Assembly (NCBI RefSeq): GCF_013375555.1 | Contig: NZ_JABXWB010000001.1 | Location: 2,418,001 to 2,482,000 of the forward strand | Direction of reading: 5' to 3' | Origin: Sphingobium sp. EM0848 | GTDB taxonomy: Bacteria; Pseudomonadota; Alphaproteobacteria; Sphingomonadales; Sphingomonadaceae | Length of the DNA stretch: 64,000 nucleotides | In this document: positions 50,071-57,755 of the stretch, piece by piece | Layout: each line of letters begins with the position of its first letter | Numbering within the stretch: the stretch's first letter is position 1 | The notes under the pieces: model-generated | The model's input: only the letters and a program-made list of their open reading frames with translations | Database searches by the model: none | What the model was told of the DNA's origin: nothing | Position numbers and translations under genes: made by a program

Positions 50071-51405
50071 CTATGTTGGCTTGAGGCGGGCGAAGATTGC
50101 GAGATTGTTGGCGACGACCGACGACCAGACATAGGATTTGAAGTGGTCGATCCCACGCCATGTGCATCGCGTCAGGCCGTAGGCTCGCTTGAGGCACGAG
50201 ATGCCGGCCTCGATCCCAGCTCGGAAGTTACGCAGCTGGCGATAGATCCATTTGCTCTTGGTCATGTCCTCGATTTTTAGACCGCACTTTTTGTGGAATG
50301 CGACGTCGCGCACTCCGATTGCCTTGGCCTGTTTGAGATTGTCACGACTGGCAAAGCCACCGTCGGCAGCTGACTGGCGCGGTGGTTGGCCATACAAGGT
50401 TACATGCCGTTCGAGCATGGGCAGAAAGCGTGCCGCATCCGCCGGATTGCCATCCTCTATGACGGCGTCGAGGATCATGCCGCTCTTGCCGGTGGAGAAG
50501 TTGAGCTTGTGGCCGTATTGGACATCACGGCCGCCTTTGACGATGATTTCGGCATGCGGTTCAAACAGGCTGACCAACTTGTCGGCCGCCGGTACGCGCT
50601 CGCCGGTGAAGACCCGTCGCCGGGTCTGGTCGATGACCCGTTCGATCAGGGGCAGATAGTGTTCGACCTCAAGACGCCAGGCTGCGCTTTCGATGCTCGA
50701 GGCAAGGTGCAACGCAAGGCTCCGGAGCGATGCCATCGTGGCCTGGGTGGCATCGATCAAGTCCCGGTACAGCCGGGCTTTCCTGTCCTTGCCCCGACTG
50801 TATCGGATCGCCAGCGCCCTTTTCTTGGCGAGCCGCTGGCGATTGCGCCAGGCGACGGCGGTGCCGCCCGGAAGGCTGGCGGCCTGCTTGAGCAAGCGTG
50901 TCATGACCCGCACGCTGTCGAACAGCAACGAACTGTCGCTGGGGGCGTGCATCAGCGCCTCGCACACGGTGCTGTCGATCCGCACGGCCATCCCGCGCTC
51001 GATCTTTTCCTGCCTGGCATCGCTCAGCAACGCCCGATTGATTTGTTCCCAGGACTCCGCCCTGATCCGACTAATCGTCTTTTGCAGCACCGACTTCTTC
51101 GGGCACAATGCCAGGGGCAGCCGGGCGAAGGCGCGAAACGAAGAGGAATCCTCAAGGTGAAAGGCCAGTTCCTCGTAACTCAGCTGGCGATACTGCTTGA
51201 GCACGGCGCATCGCAGAACCGATTCCACCGGCAAACCCTGGCGCCCCGTGTCCTTGATGCCAGCCTCGCCAAGATCAGCCGCCACCAGTGTCAGCAGCTC
51301 ACTGTGTGCCTCGAGCCACCCGGAAATAGCCTTGAGCTCACGTCCGATCTGGTGATCGGCAAACAGATCGAATAGGCTGCTCTGGATGATGCGTTTCTGG
51401 CGCAT
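50071..51405 (-). CDS. IS transposase (DDE type)
   Basis: A 444-residue transposase. The N-terminal DUF772-like domain is clear (LPVESVLRCAVLKQYRQLSY, LAFHLEDSSSFRAFARLPL). A DDE catalytic core follows: first Asp in AVRIDSTVCEALMH, second in SAADGGFAS, and the Glu in FRAGIEAGISCLKRAYGL. The overall pattern fits the IS5/IS1182/ISNCY assemblage; I cannot fix the exact family by eye. ATG 51405 begins MRQKRIIQSS; the open frame extends upstream but without an RBS. Confidence 0.9.
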   Translation of the reverse strand: MRQKRIIQSSLFDLFADHQIGRELKAISGWLEAHSELLTLVAADLGEAGIKDTGRQGLPVESVLRCAVLKQYRQLSYEELAFHLEDSSSFRAFARLPLALCPKKSVLQKTISRIRAESWEQINRALLSDARQEKIERGMAVRIDSTVCEALMHAPSDSSLLFDSVRVMTRLLKQAASLPGGTAVAWRNRQRLAKKRALAIRYSRGKDRKARLYRDLIDATQATMASLRSLALHLASSIESAAWRLEVEHYLPLIERVIDQTRRRVFTGERVPAADKLVSLFEPHAEIIVKGGRDVQYGHKLNFSTGKSGMILDAVIEDGNPADAARFLPMLERHVTLYGQPPRQSAADGGFASRDNLKQAKAIGVRDVAFHKKCGLKIEDMTKSKWIYRQLRNFRAGIEAGISCLKRAYGLTRCTWRGIDHFKSYVWSSVVANNLAIFARLKPT

Positions 51406-51528
51406 TGTCGGCTCCGGCGTGTGTTGATTATGCCATGATCTCAGTGGTTTGAGCCCAAAGCATAACCGACACCGTCGGGCCTTCAAAGCCCGAATTCCTG
51501 GATTAAACGCAATATTTCAATATCTTAG

Positions 51529-51545
51529 CGTTTATGGGCAGGCAC
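51529..51545 (-). repeat. Right terminal inverted repeat of the IS
   Basis: CGTTTATGGGCAGGCAC on the plus strand, the inverted partner of the left end with one mismatch. It is followed by TAGTTA. Confidence 0.85.
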
Positions 51546-51796
51546 TAGTTAGCCCTGATCGTAACAATTGCTGAAAAATATGCGCTGTGTAACAAGCATC
51601 ACGCTTTACGGGACACATATCCTTCCAAGAAGGCCATACTAACGAAATTAACCTTCCAATCAAAGCGATTGTCTGTAGTCGCTGGTGGGAGAAGACCATC
51701 AGCGTCTATGACCGGTGGGGGATGGCACAGATGCCTTATGGGCATCTTGGCCGGTATCCCTTGACGGATGGACCGGTCGGACGTGAGGGAGTGACA

Positions 51797-52162
51797 GTGG
51801 GCGTTACATCGTATCAGCAACGCGTCGAGGAATGGCTCGAAGCCTGCTTCCCGCCTTCGGTAAGGTCGGACCGGGCAGAACGCACTCACCGCTTTCTGGA
51901 GGAAGCCTTGGAACTGGCGCAGGCCAACGGCTGCAACCGGGAAGATGCGATCGCCTTGGTCGAATACGTGTTTGGCCGGCCCAAGGGAGACCCAAAGCAG
52001 GAAGTCGGCGGCGTCATGGTCACGCTGGCCAGCTTGTGCAGCGCCTCTGAAATCCATATGGTCGAGGCTGGAGATGTCGAGCTTGCACGCAATTGGGACC
52101 GGATCGACGCGATCCGGGCGAAGCAGCAATCCAAACCCCATGGTTCCCCTCTGCCCCAATGA
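51797..52162 (+). CDS. MazG-like / NTP pyrophosphohydrolase-like island protein
   Basis: About 121 residues of the small alphaproteobacterial MazG-like family: a helical ERTHRFLEEALELAQANGC segment, EDAIALVEYVFGRPKGDPKQEVGGVMVTLASLC, and C-terminal WDRIDAIRAKQQSKPHGSPLP. The paired E-x-x-E/E-x-x-D acidic helices suggest all-alpha nucleotide pyrophosphohydrolase ancestry, possibly cleaning up (d)NTPs. These occur in prophages and islands. The start is uncertain: GTG 51797 or GTG 51791, both with GAGGGA upstream. It lies 76 bases before the toxin-like gene. Confidence 0.75.
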   Translation: MGVTSYQQRVEEWLEACFPPSVRSDRAERTHRFLEEALELAQANGCNREDAIALVEYVFGRPKGDPKQEVGGVMVTLASLCSASEIHMVEAGDVELARNWDRIDAIRAKQQSKPHGSPLPQ

Positions 52163-52238
52163 ACGGAGGTACCGTCACCCCCTTACTCTCAGAGGACAGG
52201 TTGGCTGACACGTCCCGTCGGCGATCTAGGATGGAATC

Positions 52239-52568
52239 TTGATCACGATTTCCTTCGAAGATGAGCCGCTTCACGACACGTGTATCGAGCTGGAAAAAGC
52301 CGAATTGGCGTTCGGTAGCCTGAATGCGGCTGCCCTCGTCACCTTCATCTCGGAAGCACGCGCCTTCGAAAACGTGCAGGAGCTGATCAGCTTCCTCGGT
52401 GATGAAATAAAAATTTCTACAGACGATTCACTTTCAGTCTCGATTGGTTCAGACTATTGCGCGGCGCTTGTCGTGGCCGCCAAGCGTTTCAAGCGTGACG
52501 CTGATGGCCGGGTGATTTGGTCAAGCGTGACGAGGTTGAAGCTAGTGACAATGTCGAGGGTGCCTTGA
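52239..52568 (+). CDS. HigB/RelE-like toxin of a toxin-antitoxin pair (putative)
   Basis: A 109-residue protein resembling the HigB/RelE killer fold: ITISFEDEPLHDTC at the start, AELAFGSLNAAALVTFISEARAFENVQEL in the middle, and RDADGRVIWSSVTRLKLVTM at the end, matching the dG-x-I-x-W-x-x-V-T-R-I pattern that closes such toxins. If active it would cleave mRNA at the ribosome. The start is TTG 52239 with AGGATGGA upstream. Its TGA overlaps the TTG start of the next gene (TTGA), a typical toxin-antitoxin coupling. The assignment is by eye and moderately secure. Confidence 0.65.
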   Translation: MITISFEDEPLHDTCIELEKAELAFGSLNAAALVTFISEARAFENVQELISFLGDEIKISTDDSLSVSIGSDYCAALVVAAKRFKRDADGRVIWSSVTRLKLVTMSRVP

Positions 52569-53668
52569 AGCAAGCACTTGATTTCACACCCGACTGGTTC
52601 TCAAAGCCCGGTGACTCGCTGCGCGCGCTGATGCTTCGCCGGAGCATCAATGCCCAGGAAGTCGCCGGCCATCTCGATGGCGGGATGAAGACACTGCGCG
52701 GCTTCCTCGACGGCTCGAATCCCATCGACAGCGATCACGCCAGCGTGCTGGCTAAAGCAGTCGGCGGCACGATATCCTTCTGGCTCAAGCGCCAAGAGCA
52801 ATACGAGGTCGCCCTCGAGCGGGCTGTTGACCGCGCCGCCGCCGTCGAGGCTGACGACTGGCTTCTGCTTCCCGTCCCCGGGGAAAAGCCGAAGGGCCGG
52901 CTGACGCAGGAAAAGAAGCGTGACGAGGTCCGCCGACGCCTCCGCTTTTTCAATGTGAGCACGATAGATGCGTGGCAGGCCCGCTACGGGAAGATCTGCA
53001 CCAGCACCATGTTCCGCACCTCTGCGACCTTCGACTCCGACGACGGCGCTGTCCTGATGTGGCTCCGCGACGGTGAGCTAAGCTCGGATTTGGTATCGAC
53101 CAAGCCGTGGAACGCCGACAACCTCCAGGATCGACTGGACAGCATACGCAAGCTATCGAAGCTGCGGCAGCCGGATGTCTTTCTTCCAAAGCTCAAGAAA
53201 CTGTGCGCCGAAGCAGGGGTCGCCGTCGTGGCGAAGAGAGCTCCTACGGGATGCCGCGCGTCTGGGGCCAGCCGACTGGTGGCTCCGGACAAGGCGATGG
53301 TCCTGCTCAGCTTCCGCGGCTTGTCTGACGATAAGTTCTGGTTCACGGTCTTCCATGAGCTCGGCCATCTGATCCTGCATGGCGCCAGAACGTTCGTCGA
53401 CTCCGACATGAACGGGGACGACCTGGACGAGAGCGAAAAAGAGGCAAACGAGTTCGCCTCCCGCATGATCGTACCGGAGGAACGCGTTGAGGAGTTCAGA
53501 AGCCTCCCGGCCGACAAGACGAAGATGATCCGGTTTAGCGGGAAAGCCGGCGTTTCGGTTGGTCTGCTGGTTGGCCAGATGCAGCATCGGAAAATGATCC
53601 GGCCGGACCAGATGAACTACCTCAAGCGACACTGGAAGTGGGACGATCTTGCCGAGGTGATGGACTGA
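52565..53668 (+). CDS. HigA-type HTH protein fused to ImmA/IrrE metallopeptidase domain
   Basis: A 367-residue putative antitoxin/regulator. The N-terminus has DFTPDWFSKPGDSLRALMLRRSINAQEVAGHLDGG, the FxPDWxxxPGD-plus-HTH layout of HigA-like antitoxins. The C-terminal half is an ImmA/IrrE zinc peptidase domain with HELGHLILH and the later Glu in EKEANEFASRMIVP. Such fusions pair with RelE/HigB-like toxins or act as phage/stress regulators. TTG 52565 overlaps the upstream TGA and has GAGGG at good spacing; a longer TTG start at 52517 is less likely. Confidence 0.85.
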   Translation: MKQALDFTPDWFSKPGDSLRALMLRRSINAQEVAGHLDGGMKTLRGFLDGSNPIDSDHASVLAKAVGGTISFWLKRQEQYEVALERAVDRAAAVEADDWLLLPVPGEKPKGRLTQEKKRDEVRRRLRFFNVSTIDAWQARYGKICTSTMFRTSATFDSDDGAVLMWLRDGELSSDLVSTKPWNADNLQDRLDSIRKLSKLRQPDVFLPKLKKLCAEAGVAVVAKRAPTGCRASGASRLVAPDKAMVLLSFRGLSDDKFWFTVFHELGHLILHGARTFVDSDMNGDDLDESEKEANEFASRMIVPEERVEEFRSLPADKTKMIRFSGKAGVSVGLLVGQMQHRKMIRPDQMNYLKRHWKWDDLAEVMD

Positions 53669-53899
53669 CGAGCTGCTTCCGAAGGGCTAACCGACGTAAT
53701 GCATGAAGACCCTCGGGCTTTTCTGCCAGTTACAGAGGGCGTCTTCCATGACCGTCATTCCGACGTTGAGCCCAAGATCCAGCGTATCTAGCTGCAACTG
53801 GACATTCTTGTTCGGCCTACCGCTCTTTCGCACCCCGTCGATGAGAAGACGAGCGCCACTGCCTGGTCCTGTTGCACCGCTTATACCAAGATTCACTGA

Positions 53900-54214
53900 T
53901 CAGAACCCCTGGGCCCAATCGCGCAGGCCGATCGACATGATGCGCCCGGGCTGTTCGACGAGCCTGTTCCAGGCGTCGCAACAGTGATCGACGATGTCCT
54001 CGTGGGAGTTGAACACGCGGTTCGACAGCCAGTTGTCACGCAGGAACTGCCAGATATTCTCCTGCGGGTTGAGCTCGGGGCACTTCGATGGGATCGGGAT
54101 GATCGAGATATTACCGGGCACGTTGAGCTTGGGCGTCAGATGCCAGCCAGCCTGGTCCATGAGCAGCACGGCGTGCGTGTCAGGAGCGACGGCCAGTGAG
54201 ATCTCGGCCAGGTG
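53900..54214 (-). pseudogene. IS630 family transposase, 3' remnant
   Basis: Only the last 105 or so residues of an IS630 transposase remain: HLAEISLAVAPDTHAVLLMDQAGWH (second Asp), then CPELNPQENIWQFLRDNWLSNRVF (Glu of the DDE triad in PQENIW), and the C-terminal SIGLRDWAQGF. Homology stops abruptly near 54214; the upstream two-thirds, including the first catalytic Asp, is missing. It cannot encode an active enzyme. It abuts a MITE-like element on the truncated side. Confidence 0.88.
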
Positions 54215-54240
54215 CAGCCCAAGACACGTGGGAGCGGGGC

Positions 54241-54358
54241 TTAGTAACCCCGATCGAAGAACTCGGTCATCCAGTTTCTGGAGGCCGGGTGGCATGCGCG
54301 CATGTCCAGCCGGCTTGCCGGTAAAGGCGCATGCGCCTTACTTCGGTCAGGTTACTAA
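54241..54358. repeat. MITE-like element, 118 bp, with TA-flanked inverted ends
   Basis: TTAGTAACC (54241-54249) and GGTTACTAA (54350-54358) are perfect inverted ends, and the similarity extends inward imperfectly (CGATCGAAG versus CTTCGGTCA). GTAACC...GGTTAC is flanked by TA on both sides, as for IS630/Tc1-type elements that duplicate TA. The interior contains self-complementary GGCGCATGCGCC. It has no coding capacity. The classification is inference from structure. Confidence 0.55.
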
Positions 54359-54443
54359 CATCCGGCTTTGGCCGTCGCCCCGAGAGGACATAGGTGCGAC
54401 GATAGGCCAAGACTGAAGGCGTCGCCGCTCGAAGGAGACGCAT

Positions 54444-54647
54444 ATGGCAGTGCCTAGCAGCTCGGGCTGGAACGCGATTACTGATTTGCCAAGCGACCGG
54501 AAAGACGGCCGACGGATGCTACTTTGGGACGAAGACCTGCCCGTCATCGGCCGATGGGACGCTGAACGCGAGGCTTGGGAAGACCCCGAGAGCATGAGCG
54601 TCTACGAAGACATCGCCCTCTGGGCTGACATCCTCGCGCCCAAATAA
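54444..54647 (+). CDS. Small DUF551-like protein
   Basis: A 67-residue protein, GWNAITDLPSDRKDGRRMLLWDEDLPVIGRWDAEREAW..., with the pattern W-x-x-I...P-x-x-K-D-G-x-x-x-L-L-W...G-x-W-D seen in small phage and island proteins of the DUF551 type. No function is known. AAGGAGACGCAT directly precedes the ATG. It stands alone between the MITE-like element and the sce7726 gene. Confidence 0.75.
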   Translation: MAVPSSSGWNAITDLPSDRKDGRRMLLWDEDLPVIGRWDAEREAWEDPESMSVYEDIALWADILAPK

Positions 54648-54890
54648 CAGCCGGACTAACGGCTTGCGACCGTGCCCATTATGGCGGAACATGGCGTCGG
54701 TTTCTGACGGCCTGAACCAAGGAAAGAACTGGATGCCAGGCGGCAACGTCACATGATAGCAGGCGTTTTGCAGATTGGGTTGCATTGACCGGTGAAAGCA
54801 TCATCATGCTCTTCGAAATTTGTCCCATATATCGCTTGACATCGAGTTTCGGATGCACTTGAGGCCGCGTTCAGCATCGGGAGGCAGTGA

Positions 54891-55574
54891 ATGGATGAAG
54901 CTCAAATCAAAGCCGCCATCCTCACTCACTTACGTTCGACAGTGCGGCGGGGAAAAAAGCCGACGGTCACCAGCGAATTTTCGTTGGGAAGCGCGTCTGT
55001 TCGTGCCGACCTAGCGATACTTGCGGATGAGTTTATCGGCATCGAAATAAAAAGTGCTGCAGACTCTCTCAAGCGCCTTCCTGCCCAAATGTCTGGGTAT
55101 GCGATGCACTTTGATCGCGTTATTCTTGTAGCTGCGGAGCGCCATCTGAAACGGGTATCCGAGGCTGATCTGTGTGGCGCGGCGTTGTGGTCAATAACAG
55201 CAAACGGCGTAATTCAGACGTTACATGCAGGTGAGGCAAATAATATTGCACCTGCGGCTTACATGAATCTGCTGACGCAAGCGGAGATCGAGCGACTAAT
55301 CTACCGCCCTATGGCGAGAATGCCGATGGCTCCCGGATTAGCTGATAGGCAAATCCGGTTGGCTTTCGAAGAGGCGTTCGAGAAGCGGTACACAGCTTCG
55401 AGCGACGCCTTTTGGCGGGCAGTAGCGCGCAAACGCATACAAGCCGATGACCTTTCACTTTTGAGCCGATTCGCTGAAGAACGGCTACGGCGAAAAGCCC
55501 TGGCCGAGAAACAAGCTGATTTCTGGCAAGGTTGGGCTGACAGCCTCCGTTCGGAATATGCTTTAACCGCTTAG
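54891..55574 (+). CDS. sce7726 family protein, PD-(D/E)xK nuclease-like
   Basis: A 227-residue protein of the sce7726 type. The N-terminal 100 residues contain an apparent restriction-endonuclease-fold core: an early Glu (VTSEFSLGSASVRADL), the Asp of RADLAIL, and E-x-K in IGIEIKSAADSLKRLPAQM, then YAMHFDRVILVA. The C-terminal half is helical and basic (RYTASSDAFWRAVARKR), with no clear family. Known family members sit next to the Beta-like sce7725 family in other genomes. Here it converges with a Beta-family gene, overlapping it by 4 bases. GGGAGG precedes the ATG. Confidence 0.75.
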   Translation: MDEAQIKAAILTHLRSTVRRGKKPTVTSEFSLGSASVRADLAILADEFIGIEIKSAADSLKRLPAQMSGYAMHFDRVILVAAERHLKRVSEADLCGAALWSITANGVIQTLHAGEANNIAPAAYMNLLTQAEIERLIYRPMARMPMAPGLADRQIRLAFEEAFEKRYTASSDAFWRAVARKRIQADDLSLLSRFAEERLRRKALAEKQADFWQGWADSLRSEYALTA

Positions 55575-56641
55575 AGATCCCAATCTTCTTCGGTGTCTCG
55601 CGTTGCGTCTGCGTTCCCGTAAAAGGTCTGAATTTGTAAATGCAAATTCACGCGGGCGGCGGTGGCCTTATTGGGGTTAGAAATCGCAGATGTATCGCCA
55701 GCGGCTGTACGTTCAATCATTTGCGTCCCCCATACGCGCAATGTAGGATCCCAGATCGGTTCTCGCATAAGCGTCGCCGCCTGAAATTTATAAGCGGCGA
55801 AGCCAGTGTCCTCGTCGGAACGGTAAAATTTCCACTGGTTTTGTAAGGGGTAGTCAATTCGAGGGGCAGGTGTGCCGCCACCTCCGAGTTGCTTGGTCGC
55901 ACGAACGCTTCCGCGATCGCTATAAATTAGTTTTCTTGTTCCGACCTGCGAAGCTACTTGGTCAAAAAGTAGCCGCTCATAGATTCCTTGCTCAGATAGA
56001 TTCTTGAAATTGTCGGGAAATGATGACGCAGAAATTGAGGCTTGTGCCAACGGTGCATACCGGGCCACCGTATTTATATAGCCAACAGCTAGTGCTGCTG
56101 CCTGCAAGTGATCTTTTGTTGCCCTTCCATAATCTAAGACGAATGTGACATCACTACCGCCCCCGGTATGCTCTGCAATAGTTGCGGCAAGGATGTCGAT
56201 TGCGGGAAATGCGGGTTTAGGAACAATTACAAAAAGGCCCCGATCAAGCTCATGCAGGCACCGAATTTGGGTCGGTAAATCAGAAGTCTGCTGGATTTGA
56301 AGAGCCGGTATAAAATTAGGCTGGTCTCGGATAAATGCACACCAGTTTGAGTATGCCGCTGTTGCATCTCTTAGCGTGTTGAGTTGGTGATGCACGGGGC
56401 GAATGGCTTCCGTGCTGTCAGGGTCAGCGAGGGACACAACACAGGGTCTGGAGCCGTAAGCGAGGTGTAGTCGCTCCAGTCCTCGTTCAAGGTTATGAGA
56501 GCTGCTCCAAGGCCTGAGGTGGACAATTGGAAGAAGCGCGTCTTTGGTTTGGCCAGGAAGTTCCTCCAATGCTCTCATTTCCGCCGGATAGAGAGATAGC
56601 AATGGAAGATATGAAACCTCACCTAGATTACGAAGCGCCAT
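55571..56641 (-). CDS. Beta family protein (T4 Beta-protein-like), last gene of island operon
   Basis: A 356-residue protein with the Beta_protein pattern: SYLPLLSLYPAEMRALEELPGQTKDALLPIVHLRPW at the N-terminus, VTFVLDYGRATKDHLQAAAL in the middle, and SEQGIYERLLFDQVASQVGTRKLIYSDRGS followed by PRIDYPLQNQWKFYRSDE at the end. The family occurs in phages and bacteria and has no established activity. It starts 13 bases after the ImmA/IrrE gene with GAGAGG upstream, so it belongs to one transcript with that gene and the two-TM protein. Confidence 0.75.
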   Translation of the reverse strand: MALRNLGEVSYLPLLSLYPAEMRALEELPGQTKDALLPIVHLRPWSSSHNLERGLERLHLAYGSRPCVVSLADPDSTEAIRPVHHQLNTLRDATAAYSNWCAFIRDQPNFIPALQIQQTSDLPTQIRCLHELDRGLFVIVPKPAFPAIDILAATIAEHTGGGSDVTFVLDYGRATKDHLQAAALAVGYINTVARYAPLAQASISASSFPDNFKNLSEQGIYERLLFDQVASQVGTRKLIYSDRGSVRATKQLGGGGTPAPRIDYPLQNQWKFYRSDEDTGFAAYKFQAATLMREPIWDPTLRVWGTQMIERTAAGDTSAISNPNKATAARVNLHLQIQTFYGNADATRDTEEDWDL

Positions 56642-56654
56642 TGATCCCTCTCAA

Positions 56655-57146
56655 CTATAATCCCAATCTGATCTTCATAGCAGCTTCCGAAACGCCAAAT
56701 CTTTTCGAAAGATGTTCTAATATGTCTTCTATATTAAGGGACTCGCTATTACTTTTCACCCGCTCGACTAAATTTTCTGGCATAATAATGTCGGCTGCAA
56801 GGCGATTTGCCTCAGCTTCCATCCGACTGGACAAGCCGGAGCGATAGAGAACGTCGTCAGTAATACCGTTTCCGATCTGGTCGCGATGCAACAAGAAATG
56901 CGCAATTTCGTGAGCGACCGTGAATCTTTGCCGCGCAGGGGCATCGTGACGGTTTACACGGATGATATAGCTTTCGCCATCGGGCCGGATTTCACCAGAA
57001 ATACCGGGCGCGAGAGTAGCTCCTTTGACTTTGAGCCCAAAGGATTTTGCTAGACCTGCCAAATCTACCGGTGCCTCCAGTTGATGCTGCTGTACCTGCG
57101 ATCGCATCACTGATGGCAAATTGGACCATTCTCGGCTCACTGACAT
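56655..57146 (-). CDS. ImmA/IrrE family metallo-endopeptidase
   Basis: A 163-residue stand-alone zinc peptidase. HEIAHFLLHRDQ gives the HExxH site, and the third ligand Glu lies in MEAEANRLAADIIMPENLVE. The start domain resembles ImmA (VQQHQLEAPVDLAGLAKSFGLKV), and the end matches the usual LSKRFGVSEAAMKIRLGL. ImmA cleaves phage/ICE repressors; here no HTH partner is adjacent, so the target may be the two-TM or Beta neighbour. ATG 57146 is preferred over TTG 57152; AGGA lies 6-7 bases upstream. Confidence 0.88.
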   Translation of the reverse strand: MSVSREWSNLPSVMRSQVQQHQLEAPVDLAGLAKSFGLKVKGATLAPGISGEIRPDGESYIIRVNRHDAPARQRFTVAHEIAHFLLHRDQIGNGITDDVLYRSGLSSRMEAEANRLAADIIMPENLVERVKSNSESLNIEDILEHLSKRFGVSEAAMKIRLGL

Positions 57147-57155
57147 ACACAAATC

Positions 57156-57626
57156 CTACTCGCCCTCAGAGGGCTGCTCATTATCCTGCTCCTCTAACTC
57201 GTCTTCTCTGCCGCCGCCAAAAATGACGGCATCCACTCGCCTCTGTATCATCTCGGAGACGGTTGAAGAATCGAGAATTTTCTCAGCTTCACGCTTAAGA
57301 TACTCCCGAATTTCAGCTTGCTGCATATGGCGACCGACCTCTTCGGTGGCTACCTTCTTCGCAGCTCTTTTCGCAGCTTTCTCGGATGCCCCTCTAACTT
57401 GATCGAAGCCCCAGAAAGCCGCGATTGCCAAGCCCACCCCCAGCACTGTGATAATTAAAGCCACCGCAGCTAAAAGCGTAGCCGCCAAATCCGGATAGCT
57501 CCAGTTCCACGGCTTAAGATTGCCCGCGATAATCAGCGCTACAGCTGACCCTCCCCCTCCCGCAATCGCGCCGAGGAGGCACCATAGAACCCGACTAGCC
57601 GATGGCTCTGTCGTTTCGCTTGCCAC
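57156..57626 (-). CDS. Two-TM coiled-coil membrane protein, first gene of island operon
   Basis: A 156-residue protein I cannot assign to a family. After a short N-terminus come two helices (VLWCLLGAIAGGGGSAVALIIAG and LAATLLAAVALIITVLGVGLAIAAFWGF), then a cytoplasmic charged coiled coil (EKAAKRAAKKVATEEVGRHMQQAEIREYLKREAEKI) and an acidic tail rich in Glu/Asp (GREDELEEQDNEQPSEGE). It starts with GTG 57626. Only 9 bases separate its stop from the ImmA/IrrE start. The layout suggests a membrane sensor/effector paired with a protease. Confidence 0.75.
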   Translation of the reverse strand: MASETTEPSASRVLWCLLGAIAGGGGSAVALIIAGNLKPWNWSYPDLAATLLAAVALIITVLGVGLAIAAFWGFDQVRGASEKAAKRAAKKVATEEVGRHMQQAEIREYLKREAEKILDSSTVSEMIQRRVDAVIFGGGREDELEEQDNEQPSEGE

Positions 57627-57755
57627 TACCTATGCACCCCCAACCGGTTCTCGTACATCACTATCTAAGCTCAACAATTGATCTGGAGCAACGGCATCGC
57701 CATCTCACCTCTAATGGCGGCCAACTACGCAAGATCGAAATCGCCAAACGATCTC

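Larger units (their letters stand above)
49862..51545 (-). mobile_element. Complete insertion sequence (IS5/ISNCY-like DDE type)
   Basis: The element is 1684 bases with one transposase gene. Its ends are inverted: GTGCCCGCCCATAAACG at the left and, read inward from the right, GTGCCTGCCCATAAACG, with one mismatch. Both ends are flanked by the hexamer TAGTTA (49856-49861 and 51546-51551), which fits a 6-bp target duplication. Ends could alternatively be set one base outward with a 4-base AGTT repeat. The intact gene and matching ends suggest a recent insertion. Confidence 0.85.

Noticed and set aside
53687..53896. A 69-codon minus-strand open frame beside the IS630 remnant, possibly the tail of an interrupted gene.
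   Set aside because: No RBS, no recognisable family, and no continuation of the reading frame on the other side of the IS630/MITE block that I could identify.
54519..54785. Minus-strand open frame of 88 codons around the DUF551-like gene.
   Set aside because: It overlaps the plus-strand DUF551-like gene, which has a strong RBS and a recognisable pattern. The opposite frame has neither.
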